From Planococcus halocryophilus (GTDB lineage: Bacteria > Bacillota > Bacilli > Bacillales_A > Planococcaceae), in contig NZ_JAKVTG010000002.1 in assembly GCF_022489025.1 (NCBI RefSeq), positions 186,001-250,000 on the forward strand: DNA of 64,000 nucleotides. The letters are read 5' to 3'. This document shows, in pieces, positions 1-7,849 of this stretch. Both the position numbers and the translations under genes were made by a program. How positions within the stretch are numbered: the stretch's first letter is position 1; each line of letters starts with the position of its first letter. The notes below the pieces were generated by a model that did not search any database, was not told where the DNA came from, and saw only the letters and a program-made list of their open reading frames with translations.

Positions 1-262
1 GCATATATTTAGGTGCATCTGAAAAAATCGTTACTTCGCCGACCAGCTGCCCTGGACCACTAATCTTCAACGTCAACTCCCTGCCATTCGGCGTTACTTT
101 CTCAATCCGAAGTTTACCGGATTGAACAATATAAACACTTTTAGCAACTTCGCCTTCACGAAATAAAAAACTATCCTTTTTAATTTCTTTTACTTGGTGG
201 CGGATAGATAGCAATTCTTCTATTCCTGTTAATGCGTCTGTATTTCCTATATTGGTTTTCAA
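1..262 (-). CDS. Crp/Fnr family transcriptional regulator, 5' part only
   Basis: Partial gene running off the left edge; only the first 87 or so residues are visible. They form a cyclic-nucleotide-binding-like beta barrel: REGEVAKSVYIVQSGKLRIE followed by a GPGQLVGE turn, as in Crp/Fnr regulators. The helix-turn-helix would lie outside the window. The start is TTG at 262: GGGAGG lies 10 bases upstream and an in-frame TAG a few codons further up leaves no other start. The nearby ATG is out of frame. The gene is divergent from a universal stress protein gene, with palindromic half-sites in between, so it may regulate that gene and itself. The effector is unknown; Fnr, ArcR or Flp subtypes cannot be separated from this fragment. 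Confidence 0.85.
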   Translation of the reverse strand, partial: MKTNIGNTDALTGIEELLSIRHQVKEIKKDSFLFREGEVAKSVYIVQSGKLRIEKVTPNGRELTLKISGPGQLVGEVTIFSDAPKYM

Positions 263-314
263 ACCGCATCTGCCTCCCTACTATCTATCGAACTGTTTCT
301 ATTGGTCTATTTTA

Positions 315-351
315 TCACAATAAATCTCTAGATTATTGTGAAGATTCACGA
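315..351. promoter_or_regulatory. Putative Crp/Fnr-type operator cluster
   Basis: Three related half-sites lie between the divergent regulator and usp genes: TCACAA (315-320), TTGTGA (336-341) and TTCACGA (345-351). The first two are the ends of a long inverted repeat (TCACAATAAATCT against AGATTATTGTGA). The last two form TTGTGAAGATTCACGA, a dyad with four bases between TGTGA-like half-sites. Crp/Fnr proteins bind such dyads. A weak -35/-10 pair (TTCACG, 17 bp, TAAATA at 368-373) would place the dyad over the usp promoter. Function is inferred. Confidence 0.5.
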
Positions 352-447
352 GATAGACACTATTTACTAAATATGGTAGCGAACTTAAGAAGGAACTTTA
401 TTGTACGACGGCGAATTCTTACATAGAGAAACAAGGAGGAATTCTAA

Positions 448-912
448 ATGACGTTAAAGTATTCTAATATTCTAGTAGCAGTCGACGGCTCGAAAGAATC
501 AGAACTCGCTTTTAAGAAAGGTTTAGCTGCTGCCACTCGAAACAACGCCACATTACACCTTGCACATATTATCGATAACCGTTCATTTGGTTCTATTGAA
601 GCTTACGACCGCACGATTGCAGATCGCACAAAAAAAACGTCTCAAGAATTATTAGCTAAGTATAAAGAAGAAGCACTCGCTGCTGGTGTGAAAAATGTAA
701 ATGTCATCATTGAATACGGCGTACCCAAAATTGCCATTCCAAAAGAACTCGCACCTAAACTAAATATTGATGTCATCATTTGTGGTGCTACAGGATTAAA
801 TGCTGCTGAGCGATTTGTCATGGGAAGTGTCTCTGAACGAATTGTTCGTACAGCTAAATGTGATGTACTTGTTGTTCGTAGAGAACAAGCAGATGTATTA
901 GAAGACGAATAA
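448..912 (+). CDS. Universal stress protein, UspA family
   Basis: 154-residue cytoplasmic single-domain Usp. The N-terminus NILVAVDGSKESELAFKKG carries the nucleotide-pocket aspartate, and the C-terminus has the ATP-binding loop GATGLNAAERFVMGSVSERI (G-2x-G-9x-G-S type), so it probably binds ATP. Length is normal for the family. AGGAGG lies 9 bases before the ATG. A terminator follows directly, so it is monocistronic. It is divergent from a Crp/Fnr regulator, suggesting redox or energy-linked control. The exact physiological role cannot be read from sequence. Confidence 0.95.
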   Translation: MTLKYSNILVAVDGSKESELAFKKGLAAATRNNATLHLAHIIDNRSFGSIEAYDRTIADRTKKTSQELLAKYKEEALAAGVKNVNVIIEYGVPKIAIPKELAPKLNIDVIICGATGLNAAERFVMGSVSERIVRTAKCDVLVVRREQADVLEDE

Positions 913-917
913 CCGAG

Positions 918-951
918 AGCCTTTCCCAGTAAATTTGGGAAGGCTTTTTTT
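918..951 (+). terminator. Intrinsic terminator of usp
   Basis: AGCCTTTCCCA and TTGGGAAGGCT form a stem with one bulge, followed by seven T. Confidence 0.85.
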
Positions 952-955
952 GTTT

Positions 956-1272
956 CTCTAAATCATTTCTGTTACATACATTTCTCCTAATACATCTCAA
1001 ATGGTTAATAAAACCATATATGTTTACAGAAAATTCAATTATACATCATTTTTTTATTAAAAAATAGCACACAAATGTTATTTTCTGATAGTTTGTCATC
1101 TGTGCATTGAAATTGATAAGAAACTGTAATAAAAAATAGGTTTATGTGGTGTTACAATGATTCTGCTGGATTTTTCCTGACGGTCACCAAATTCGTAGGA
1201 GAAACCTTTTTAATGTAAAGAATTTTACGATAACTTATAGATAGTCACGGACACGAAAGGGGAGCAAGAGTT
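956..1272 (+). promoter_or_regulatory. Long AT-rich upstream region of the M23 gene
   Basis: 317 bases without a supportable gene. A -10-like TACAAT at 1153-1158 would give a leader of about 110 bases. Half-sites resembling the WalR motif (TGTAAT at 1125, TGTTAC at 972) occur but without a clean TGTWAH-N5-TGTWAH pair. The conserved core of the ydaO c-di-AMP riboswitch, often found before cell-wall hydrolases, was not found. No riboswitch is called. Confidence 0.35.
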
Positions 1273-2622
1273 TTGAATAGATTATCAAAATTTTTAACAG
1301 TCGCTTTATCATCTATATTGGCTTTTACCATGGTTTTGCCTACCGCAAATGCTGATAAACTAAGCGATTTAGAAAAACAACAGCAAGAGGCTCAACAAAA
1401 GCAAAGCGAATTGAACGCTGGCATCCAACAGAAATCAAGCGAAATTTCGCAGAACCAAACCACTCTCGAGAAAATCATCGCAAAAATTAGCGAGTTAGAT
1501 AACCAAATCGTTGAAACTCAAGACAAAATTGACGTTGCTCAAGCTGAAATCGATCAAACAAAAGTTGAAATCGACGAATTGAGAAAGTCTATTGAAGAAT
1601 TGGAAAGAAAAATCGCAGAACGCGAAGAATTATTAAAAGAACGTGCACGTGCCATTCAATTAAGTGGTGGATCAGTAGACTATATAGATGTTCTACTAGG
1701 TGCAAATAGTTTTGTTGACTTTATTGACCGTTTTTCAGCAGTCAACATTTTAATCGAAGCAGACCGTGAAATTATGCGTGAACAAGCAGCGGACAAAAAA
1801 CTTCTTGCTGAACAAAAAGCTGAAGTTGAAACTAAGCTTGCTGAACAAGAAGCTACTAAAGCAGAACTAGTTGACTTGAAAAACTCACTAGCTGCTAAGA
1901 AAAATGAACAAGCTCAACTTGAAGAAGATTTAAAAGCTGAACAAGCGCGTTTAGCAAAAGAAAAATCAACTCTTGAAATGGAACATAGTGAAACAGCAGA
2001 TATTAGTGCATCTCTTGAAAAACAAATTGCTTCAGAACAAGCACGTCTTGCAGAAATTGCTCGTAAAGCTGAAGCAGCACGTTTAGCGAAAGAAGCAGCA
2101 GCACGTAAAGCAGCGGCGGCGGCAGCAGCGAAAGAAGCAGCAGCTTCTAAAGCAACTGCATCTACTTCTAAAGCACCTGTACAAGCGGTAGCATCATCTG
2201 CTCCATCTACAGGCGGTTCAACATTCATCCTTCCTGCATCTGGACGCTTTACATCAGGATTCGGCGGCCGTGACATTGGCGTAGGCGCAGAATCTCACTT
2301 GGGTATGGATATTGCAAACGTACCTGGTACACGTGTTTCTGCTGCAGCTAGCGGTATGGTTTCATACGCTGGTAACATGGGCGGATACGGAAATGTTGTT
2401 ATTCTTACACACTCTATTAATGGACGTACACACGCTACGGTTTATGCTCATATGAGTTCAATCAATGTATCAGTAGGACAATCTGTATCACAAGGCCAAC
2501 AAGTTGGCGGTATGGGTAACACAGGCCGTTCAACAGGCACACACCTTCACTTTGAAATTCACGTAGGACCTTGGAATGGCTCACGTTCAAACGCAGTCAA
2601 CCCTTCTCCTTACGTACGATAA
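1273..2622 (+). CDS. Secreted coiled-coil M23 peptidoglycan hydrolase (EnvC-like)
   Basis: 449 residues with three parts. Residues 1-27 are a signal peptide ending in ANA. Residues 28 to about 275 are almost continuous coiled coil rich in Gln, Glu and Lys. An Ala-rich linker leads to a C-terminal M23/LytM domain at about 320-449. Zinc motifs are visible as SHLGMDIA (HxxxD) and HLHFEIH (HxH). The enzyme family cleaves peptide cross-links outside the membrane, and the coiled coil usually couples the hydrolase to division or elongation machinery. The start is TTG at 1273 after AAAGGGGAGC. Flanked by its own leader and a perfect terminator, so monocistronic. Substrate bond is not determinable here. 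Confidence 0.92.
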   Translation: MNRLSKFLTVALSSILAFTMVLPTANADKLSDLEKQQQEAQQKQSELNAGIQQKSSEISQNQTTLEKIIAKISELDNQIVETQDKIDVAQAEIDQTKVEIDELRKSIEELERKIAEREELLKERARAIQLSGGSVDYIDVLLGANSFVDFIDRFSAVNILIEADREIMREQAADKKLLAEQKAEVETKLAEQEATKAELVDLKNSLAAKKNEQAQLEEDLKAEQARLAKEKSTLEMEHSETADISASLEKQIASEQARLAEIARKAEAARLAKEAAARKAAAAAAAKEAAASKATASTSKAPVQAVASSAPSTGGSTFILPASGRFTSGFGGRDIGVGAESHLGMDIANVPGTRVSAAASGMVSYAGNMGGYGNVVILTHSINGRTHATVYAHMSSINVSVGQSVSQGQQVGGMGNTGRSTGTHLHFEIHVGPWNGSRSNAVNPSPYVR

Positions 2623-2628
2623 TAGACG

Positions 2629-2666
2629 AAAACCCGACTTCTCAATTGAGAAGTCGGGTTTTTTTT
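2629..2666 (+). terminator. Perfect palindromic terminator
   Basis: Fifteen-base-pair perfect stem (AACCCGACTTCTCAA and its complement, 2631-2660) followed by a T tract. Confidence 0.93.
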
Positions 2667-2722
2667 ATTTTCTTCAAGTTGTCCAAGTTAAATTTGTCAG
2701 CTAAGTTGATCTCCTAGAGTCA

Positions 2723-3814
2723 TTACTTCGTTGTGATATATGTGTATATCACAAAAAAGATCAACAACTCACTCAATAAAACAATTTCTTCAACAGGAAT
2801 TAACAAGTTAAAGATTAAAAACACAGCTAAAATAGAAATAAAGAACAGTAAATGCCATACTTGCAAGCGATGTTCCGGCATACGGTATTTATGGAAAACA
2901 ACTGTTGTCGAAAGAAAATAAACAAAGGCCGTTCCAAAGGTCAACAGTAACAAGAAGCTCGGATCTACTTTATACAAATAACTCATTCGAATGACGGCAG
3001 CAAACAAGCTCATGGACATCAAAATAAACAAATGACCGTAAATAATGATTTGACCTGAAGTACGAGCTTCTTTATCAATTTTCTTTTCAAGATTATCGAA
3101 ATATTGCCACCACATGGCAATGATCAGTAGGAACGCTAGGAAAATGATTGATACTTCGCTCCATAAAAATCCTTCTGTTTCAAATATGGCGACGAGGCTA
3201 ACAATGGACTCTCCAAATAAGATAATCGTCAATAATCCGAATCGTTCTAATAAATGCGGCGTGTTTACCGGCACTTTTTTTAGGTGTTTTCTATTTAAGA
3301 TGGGAATTAAAATATCTATAAAAATACCTAAATACAAGAAGAAATACCGAATCCATGAATCGAAGAATAAAGATAAAAGCGAGATTGTTATTCCGATTAG
3401 AAATCCGAATCCTAACCTTTTAGCTACTTGGTACTCTTCTCTGCGAACTTCACGCATGGTGTACAAATATTGAAGAGATGTGACTAAACGAACACCAATG
3501 TAGCCGATTAAAAATGGCAAGTAATAGCTATCGAAGTCAGGTGACAGACTGGCTGTCAGCACAACCATAAAAAACATTTGTAAAATCATAAACAACCGAT
3601 GAGACAACCGGTCTTCCCCGAAACGATTCGTGTAAAGTGTGTGACCTACCCAAGACCACCAGATTGGGATGAAGATCAACACAAACTTAAACAAATATTC
3701 TATTGGAATTACCCCTTCTTCTAAGTGGAGCAATACATGTGTTGCTTTCGCTATAGCGGCAACAAAAATCAAATCGAAAAATAGTTCCAGCCACAATACT
3801 CGTTTATGGGTCAT
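2723..3814 (-). CDS. ltrA: Low temperature requirement protein A (LtrA) family membrane protein
   Basis: 363 residues, mostly hydrophobic with about ten predicted membrane spans. The N-terminus has the family hallmark VLWLELFFDLIFVAAI, and WWSWVGHTLYTNRF follows in the next span, both diagnostic of LtrA (named from a Listeria mutant with poor growth in the cold). The biochemical function is unknown for the family. The start is supported by AAGGAG eleven bases upstream. Monocistronic by layout: it converges on the M23 gene and stands upstream of no same-strand partner. The symbol is given by family; identity with the Listeria gene is not proved. Confidence 0.88.
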   Translation of the reverse strand: MTHKRVLWLELFFDLIFVAAIAKATHVLLHLEEGVIPIEYLFKFVLIFIPIWWSWVGHTLYTNRFGEDRLSHRLFMILQMFFMVVLTASLSPDFDSYYLPFLIGYIGVRLVTSLQYLYTMREVRREEYQVAKRLGFGFLIGITISLLSLFFDSWIRYFFLYLGIFIDILIPILNRKHLKKVPVNTPHLLERFGLLTIILFGESIVSLVAIFETEGFLWSEVSIIFLAFLLIIAMWWQYFDNLEKKIDKEARTSGQIIIYGHLFILMSMSLFAAVIRMSYLYKVDPSFLLLLTFGTAFVYFLSTTVVFHKYRMPEHRLQVWHLLFFISILAVFLIFNLLIPVEEIVLLSELLIFFVIYTYITTK

Positions 3815-3890
3815 TGGTTTTCACTCCTTACGCGTGTAAATTTGTTACAAAATTCTTTACTTTTCTTAAAATTATATCGATTTTAATAAG

Positions 3891-3931
3891 CGAAAAGAAA
3901 GGCTAAACGAAGTAGTTTTCGTTTAGCCTTT
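3891..3931 (-). terminator. Terminator of the quinone-detoxification operon
   Basis: AAAGGCTAAACGAA (3898-3911) pairs perfectly with TTCGTTTAGCCTTT (3918-3931); on the minus strand it is followed by TTTCTTTTCG. Confidence 0.85.
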
Positions 3932-3954
3932 AGTTATTCTTCAAACCGTCGTTC

Positions 3955-4890
3955 TCACTCAACTGAACGAACTTCAAATGGGATAAGAGATTCTTCTACT
4001 TTTTCACGATGCTGCTCGTATTGTGCAGGCAACATTAAATTTTCACCCATAGTTTCAAGTGATTCATCGTGTGCAAATCCTGGTGGGTCTGTTGCGATTT
4101 CAAACAAAATTTCTCCGTGTTCTCTAAAGTAAATAGCATTGAAATAATTGCGGTCTTTTACTTCTGTTACCCCGTAACCTTGGTTGCGAACAAACTCTTG
4201 CCATTCTACTTGATCTTGGTCGTCATTTGCACGCCAAGCAATGTGATGCACAGTCCCAACACCCATTTCTCCACGACCAAGAGGTGTCGTTTTCAGGTCG
4301 ATGATATTGCCAAGTTCACTAGAAGAACGGAAACGTGTAAAGTCGCCTTCTTCTCCAACTTTTTCAAGTCCCATTACTTCTTCAAGCGTTTTTGCCGTTT
4401 GCTCTGGACGTGCCGAAAGTAAAGTGGCTCCCGCAAAGCCTTTAATCGCTACTTCGGGAGTAACATCTCCAAACGCAAAATCATTTTGTTTTCCAGCTTG
4501 TCGTTCTACCAACTCTAATTGTAGGCCGTGAGGATCTTCAAACGTTACATACGTTTCGTTAAAACGTTGTTCTTTTGCAAAGTTGATGTTGAGTTTTCCT
4601 AACCGATTTCCCCAGAATGACAATGCGCCAGTTGGCACAACAAATGAAATTACGCCAACTTGTCCTGCTCCAATTTTCCCTTGAAATGCATTTGCCCACG
4701 GGAAGAACGTAATAATCGTTCCTGGTTCGCCGCCTTGGTTTCCAAAATACAAGTGGTATGTTCCTGGGTCATCGAAGTTTACCGTTTTTTTAACCAATCG
4801 CAAACCGAGTACTCCTGCATAAAAATCGACGTTTTCTTGCGGATGACCTACGATTGCTGTTATATGGTGAATTCCAGTAGTTTTTTTCAT
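3955..4890 (-). CDS. Ring-cleaving dioxygenase of the VOC superfamily (MhqO/MhqE-like)
   Basis: 311 residues built of two glyoxalase/VOC modules (about 4-135 and 150-285). Metal ligand candidates are H8 (TGIHHITAI), the DPHGLQLELVE segment and a second-half HHIAWRA plus EILFEIA. This matches the B. subtilis MhqA/E/O ring-cleavage dioxygenases that act on hydroquinones formed from quinones. It is the last gene of a three-gene operon (flavin reductase, hydrolase, this gene; 32-bp gap upstream) ending in a terminator, with an MhqR-type operator in front. Which of MhqA, E or O is the true orthologue cannot be decided here. The start follows AGGAGGAAAC. Confidence 0.88.
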   Translation of the reverse strand: MKKTTGIHHITAIVGHPQENVDFYAGVLGLRLVKKTVNFDDPGTYHLYFGNQGGEPGTIITFFPWANAFQGKIGAGQVGVISFVVPTGALSFWGNRLGKLNINFAKEQRFNETYVTFEDPHGLQLELVERQAGKQNDFAFGDVTPEVAIKGFAGATLLSARPEQTAKTLEEVMGLEKVGEEGDFTRFRSSSELGNIIDLKTTPLGRGEMGVGTVHHIAWRANDDQDQVEWQEFVRNQGYGVTEVKDRNYFNAIYFREHGEILFEIATDPPGFAHDESLETMGENLMLPAQYEQHREKVEESLIPFEVRSVE

Positions 4891-4922
4891 GTTGTTTCCT
4901 CCTCTGTTACGTGAGATTCTTA

Positions 4923-5534
4923 TTAAAATCTATCGTTATACCATTGTCTTGCAGCTTCTACTTCACTTCCGGTTAATTGGTGGCCATTGTTCTCCCAATG
5001 GACTTCTACAGAAGCTTTTGCAGATTGGAGCATCTCGTGAAGTTCTTCTGCTTCTTTTACCGGTGAAATTGGATCATTCGTTCCGGCTGCGATAAAGACT
5101 TCTCTTCCTGAAAGATCTGGCAGTTCAATATTACGTAATGGCACCATTGGATGATGTAAAATAGCGCCCATTAACGCGTCTTTAAAGTGATACAACAAAC
5201 TCGCGGCAATGTTTGCACCATTTGAATAGCCAATAGCGACGATGTTATTGCGGTTAAATTCATATTTCGCTGCTGCTTCATTTAAAAATTCGTTGAGTTC
5301 ATTTGTGCGGAATACTAAGTCCTCTTCATCAAATACACCTTCACTTAAGCGTCTGAAGAATCGAGGCATGCCTTGTTCTGAAACATTCCCTCGTACACTA
5401 AGGATAGATGCTTCTGCGTCGATCATCGGTGCAAGTGTCATTAGTGAATTTTCATTTCCGCCTGTTCCGTGCAATAGCAATAATACTGGTTTTTCTGAGT
5501 TTGTTCCTTTTCTAAAAATATGTTCCATTTTCAT
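4923..5534 (-). CDS. Alpha/beta hydrolase, carboxylesterase/phospholipase (MhqD-like)
   Basis: 203 residues. VLLLLHGTGGNENSLM holds the oxyanion-hole HGTGG. The nucleophile elbow is GYSNGAN, the acid is in AGTNDPISP and the histidine is in NNGHQL near the C-terminus. This is the small carboxylesterase fold of B. subtilis MhqD, paired there with dioxygenase MhqE. The substrate is probably an ester or ring-cleavage product; not known. It lies between the flavin reductase (23-bp gap) and the dioxygenase in one operon, so the three are expected to act together on quinone-like electrophiles. Confidence 0.86.
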   Translation of the reverse strand: MKMEHIFRKGTNSEKPVLLLLHGTGGNENSLMTLAPMIDAEASILSVRGNVSEQGMPRFFRRLSEGVFDEEDLVFRTNELNEFLNEAAAKYEFNRNNIVAIGYSNGANIAASLLYHFKDALMGAILHHPMVPLRNIELPDLSGREVFIAAGTNDPISPVKEAEELHEMLQSAKASVEVHWENNGHQLTGSEVEAARQWYNDRF

Positions 5535-5557
5535 TTATTATTCCTCTTTTCTTTTTG

Positions 5558-6163
5558 TTATTTTGGTCTGTCGATTGAAAAAATCTCGCCTATATGCGCA
5601 TAATTTGTACCTGCTAAGCGGCTAACTGCACCTAATCCTCTAGGGTCAATACGGCCACTTTCGTATATTTTTTCATCTATGTGGAACTGGATTACTTCTC
5701 CGATAAACAAATCACTACCGGGTCCCTCTCCACCTAAAGGAATGGCTTGTACTAAACGACATTCCATACGGACTTTCGCTTCTTTTACACCAGGTACTGA
5801 AATTTCTGTACTTGAAACGAGCGTTAAATCGGCTTTTTCCACTTCACTTTCTGACGGTGGCAAAGACGCTGCTGTTTCATTGATTTTCGCAACATTTTCA
5901 CCATCTACAATATGCACAACAAATTCGCCTGAATCGTAAATGTTTCGTGCCGTATCTTTCAATTTTCCAGCCGGCCTTTGTATCGCTACGGATACCATTG
6001 GTGGATTTGAAGAGACGATGTTGAAATAACTAAATGGTGCTCCGTTCACAACACCTGATTCTGACTGAGTAGTGATAAACGCAATTGGTCGCGGAATAAT
6101 CGATCCAATTAATAATTTGTAATTGTCTCGCTCGCTATTTTCTTTCGGGTTGATCGAAATCAT
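5558..6163 (-). CDS. Flavin reductase-like FMN-binding protein
   Basis: 201 residues of the flavin-reductase/NTAB split-barrel fold. Typical segments are SIIPRPIAFITT, NGAPFSYFN (FMN contact region) and SNPPMVSVAI. It likely binds FMN and reduces flavin or quinones with NAD(P)H. I take the ATG at 6163, directly behind ATAAGGAGGAATTCACC. A longer open frame to 6307 would translate through the promoter and palindromic operator, so that extension is rejected. It is the first gene of the predicted MhqR-regulated operon. The exact substrate is unknown. Confidence 0.87.
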   Translation of the reverse strand: MISINPKENSERDNYKLLIGSIIPRPIAFITTQSESGVVNGAPFSYFNIVSSNPPMVSVAIQRPAGKLKDTARNIYDSGEFVVHIVDGENVAKINETAASLPPSESEVEKADLTLVSSTEISVPGVKEAKVRMECRLVQAIPLGGEGPGSDLFIGEVIQFHIDEKIYESGRIDPRGLGAVSRLAGTNYAHIGEIFSIDRPK

Positions 6164-6191
6164 GGTGAATTCCTCCTTATATTTAAGATTG

Positions 6192-6217
6192 CTAATATCT
6201 CGAATTCGAGATATTAG
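6192..6217. promoter_or_regulatory. MhqR-type operator
   Basis: Perfect 26-bp palindrome with core ATCTCGAATTCGAGAT. From memory, the B. subtilis MhqR box is tATCTcgaAtTCgAGATa, which this reproduces completely. It covers the spacer and -10 of a plausible promoter reading left (-35 TTTACA 6218-6223, 18 bp, -10 GATATT 6194-6199). It sits 29 bases from the flavin reductase start. MhqR is a MarR-type repressor released by quinones. No mhqR gene is in this window. Confidence 0.85.
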
Positions 6218-6240
6218 TGTAAAAAAATTTTTTACACTAA
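6214..6240. repeat. Second AT-rich palindrome next to the MhqR box
   Basis: Arms TTAGTGTAAAAAA and TTTTTTACACTAA are perfect complements around one A. It overlaps the edge of the MhqR operator and contains the proposed -35. It could be a second operator or an UP-like element. Confidence 0.6.
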
Positions 6241-6444
6241 TTAATATTTTAACACCCTCAATAAGTATTTTTTTTAATTGATAGAGCAAGGATTTTGAAC
6301 AACTCACTTTTATTTTAAGTAAAGATGGGTTACTCTATTCAATTATTTCACACAAATAAAAATACCTTTAATTAATTTATCTTTAATGTGAGATAATAAT
6401 ATCATGGAAAGTTTAATGCGTCAATTTCTTTATTAAAAATCAAT

Positions 6445-6468
6445 GGTAGCCAAATAAATTTGGCTACC
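6445..6468 (-). terminator. Hairpin after the DUF5996/GNAT pair
   Basis: GGTAGCCAAA and TTTGGCTACC form a perfect 10-bp stem with a 4-base loop. Minus-strand sequence after it is ATTGATTTTT, a weak T tract. Confidence 0.6.
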
Positions 6469-6506
6469 TCAAATGAGAGTAATATCCCTTTTGCATGTAG
6501 CTAACC

Positions 6507-6785
6507 TTATTCAGTTGCTAAAACATCTTCAAATTCCGGACGATTTGAAAGTTCTTTTTTGGCAAATGGACAACTTGCCGTAATTACTATGTCTTCTTGT
6601 CTCGCGTAGTTTACCACTTTCTCTACAAGCATTTCACCTACCCCTTGTCCTCGTAAATTCTCGCTCACATACGTGTGATCGATGTTTATTAACTTAGAGT
6701 CAGTTGGTTCAAGGTGAAGCTCTGCGTCCGGGTTCCCTGAGTCATTCCCAATATAAAATTTGTTTTCTCCAGTTTTAATCTCCAT
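6507..6785 (-). CDS. Small GNAT-fold acetyltransferase, YjdJ/NATD1 type
   Basis: 92 residues, the length of the minimal GNAT_YjdJ family. It carries the acetyl-CoA loop ENLRGQGVGEMLVEKVVNYA (RGQGVG) and the late motif CPFAKK typical of the family. Natural substrates are unknown. It starts 15 bp after the DUF5996 gene ends, behind GAGGAAATAG, so the two form an operon. Confidence 0.9.
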   Translation of the reverse strand: MEIKTGENKFYIGNDSGNPDAELHLEPTDSKLINIDHTYVSENLRGQGVGEMLVEKVVNYARQEDIVITASCPFAKKELSNRPEFEDVLATE

Positions 6786-6800
6786 CTTCTATTTCCTCCT

Positions 6801-7700
6801 CTAATCCATTTTCAGCGGTATAAAGTAATGAGAACAGCCTTCCCACGCTAATTCCGTTTGTAAGACATCAAAAGTCGTGTGGAAAAACGCTTGAACTGTT
6901 TCACTTGGGTTGTCTGATTTCATCACGCTTTCTAGATCTAAAAAATATTCGCTCAAACTTGCTTCGTAATATGCTTCAGCCGGCTTAACGCTCGGATAAT
7001 TTAAATCTTTGTTGATAAATGGATAGGGCAATACAAAGAAAGAAGGTGTATCGGTTTTCTCGTCGCCTAGCCAACATCCATACTCGATCATATGCTCGTC
7101 AAATGCAGCTTTTTCAATCACTTTATCTTCCGGAAACTCTTCCATAATTCCGTTTACAATCAGTGCCGAAACATCAAACGTTCCCCAAAAAAGAGCCGGT
7201 TTTATTTTTCGGCATCGCAAAGGGGCCAAAAATTTCATCTGCTCATTTAGTACGAACTGGAAAAGCGTTAATCCCCTCACCGCATCTTGCTGATGGAAAG
7301 TTAACGGCGTCTCGTCTTCATTTAATAGCTTTTTGTATGCCATTTCCTGTGGTTTTGGATTTATCGTTACCTCGACCCCTCGTGAATGCAAACTGTGAAA
7401 TATTTCATCAAAATAAGCTTTAATCGATTTTGACGTTTCAATCGGGATGTCTTCCGTTGTTCCATTGACATTTATCGAAATTAAACTATTTCTAACATCT
7501 ACATCAAGTTGCAAAAGGTCATCCTCAGCAAATAACAAACCTGTTGTAAAGCCATTTGGAGTTAACGGAAGTGTTATATGCGCCCATTGAGGTTCTTTAT
7601 GAGCCGTGACTAATTTTATCTTCCCTAAAATTTGAGAGATTAAATGTAGCGTGAATTTGGTATCTGCCCATTCGGAATGCTTAATAATACTCACTTTCAT
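6801..7700 (-). CDS. DUF5996 family protein
   Basis: 299 residues, cytoplasmic, no signal peptide. The N-terminal segment WADTKFTLHLISQILGKIKL and the central FWGTFDVS are hallmarks of DUF5996, whose function is unknown. Cys and Trp residues near WEGCSHYFIP at the C-terminus close the domain. The start at 7700 follows GGAGGGAGGAGACAAT. It is the first gene of a two-gene operon with the small GNAT protein. No further function can be stated. Confidence 0.82.
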   Translation of the reverse strand: MKVSIIKHSEWADTKFTLHLISQILGKIKLVTAHKEPQWAHITLPLTPNGFTTGLLFAEDDLLQLDVDVRNSLISINVNGTTEDIPIETSKSIKAYFDEIFHSLHSRGVEVTINPKPQEMAYKKLLNEDETPLTFHQQDAVRGLTLFQFVLNEQMKFLAPLRCRKIKPALFWGTFDVSALIVNGIMEEFPEDKVIEKAAFDEHMIEYGCWLGDEKTDTPSFFVLPYPFINKDLNYPSVKPAEAYYEASLSEYFLDLESVMKSDNPSETVQAFFHTTFDVLQTELAWEGCSHYFIPLKMD

Positions 7701-7789
7701 ATTGTCTCCTCCCTCCTATATTTTGGTCCTTATTAAATTCACATACCCGCGAGAATTTTTTTCTAACATAGAGTAGAGAACTTAACGAC

Positions 7790-7833
7790 AAAACACCCCC
7801 AAAGTTAGTTTTTATTGCTAACTTTGGAGGTGT
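7790..7833 (-). terminator. Terminator of panB
   Basis: ACACCCCCAAAGTTAG (7793-7808) pairs with CTAACTTTGGAGGTGT (7818-7833) with one wobble; the minus strand continues TTTTGTCG. Confidence 0.85.
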
Positions 7834-7849
7834 GCTATCTTTTCAGTAC

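Noticed and set aside
956-1272. ydaO c-di-AMP riboswitch before the M23 gene
   Set aside because: A CCTGACGG string is present, but the other conserved blocks are missing.
1914-2276. 120-residue minus-strand frame opposite the M23 coiled coil
   Set aside because: Low-complexity Ala/Arg/Ser product from the antisense of coiled-coil codons; no ribosome binding site.
6164-6307. N-terminal extension of the flavin reductase
   Set aside because: Would translate the promoter and both palindromes; a strong ribosome binding site marks ATG 6163.
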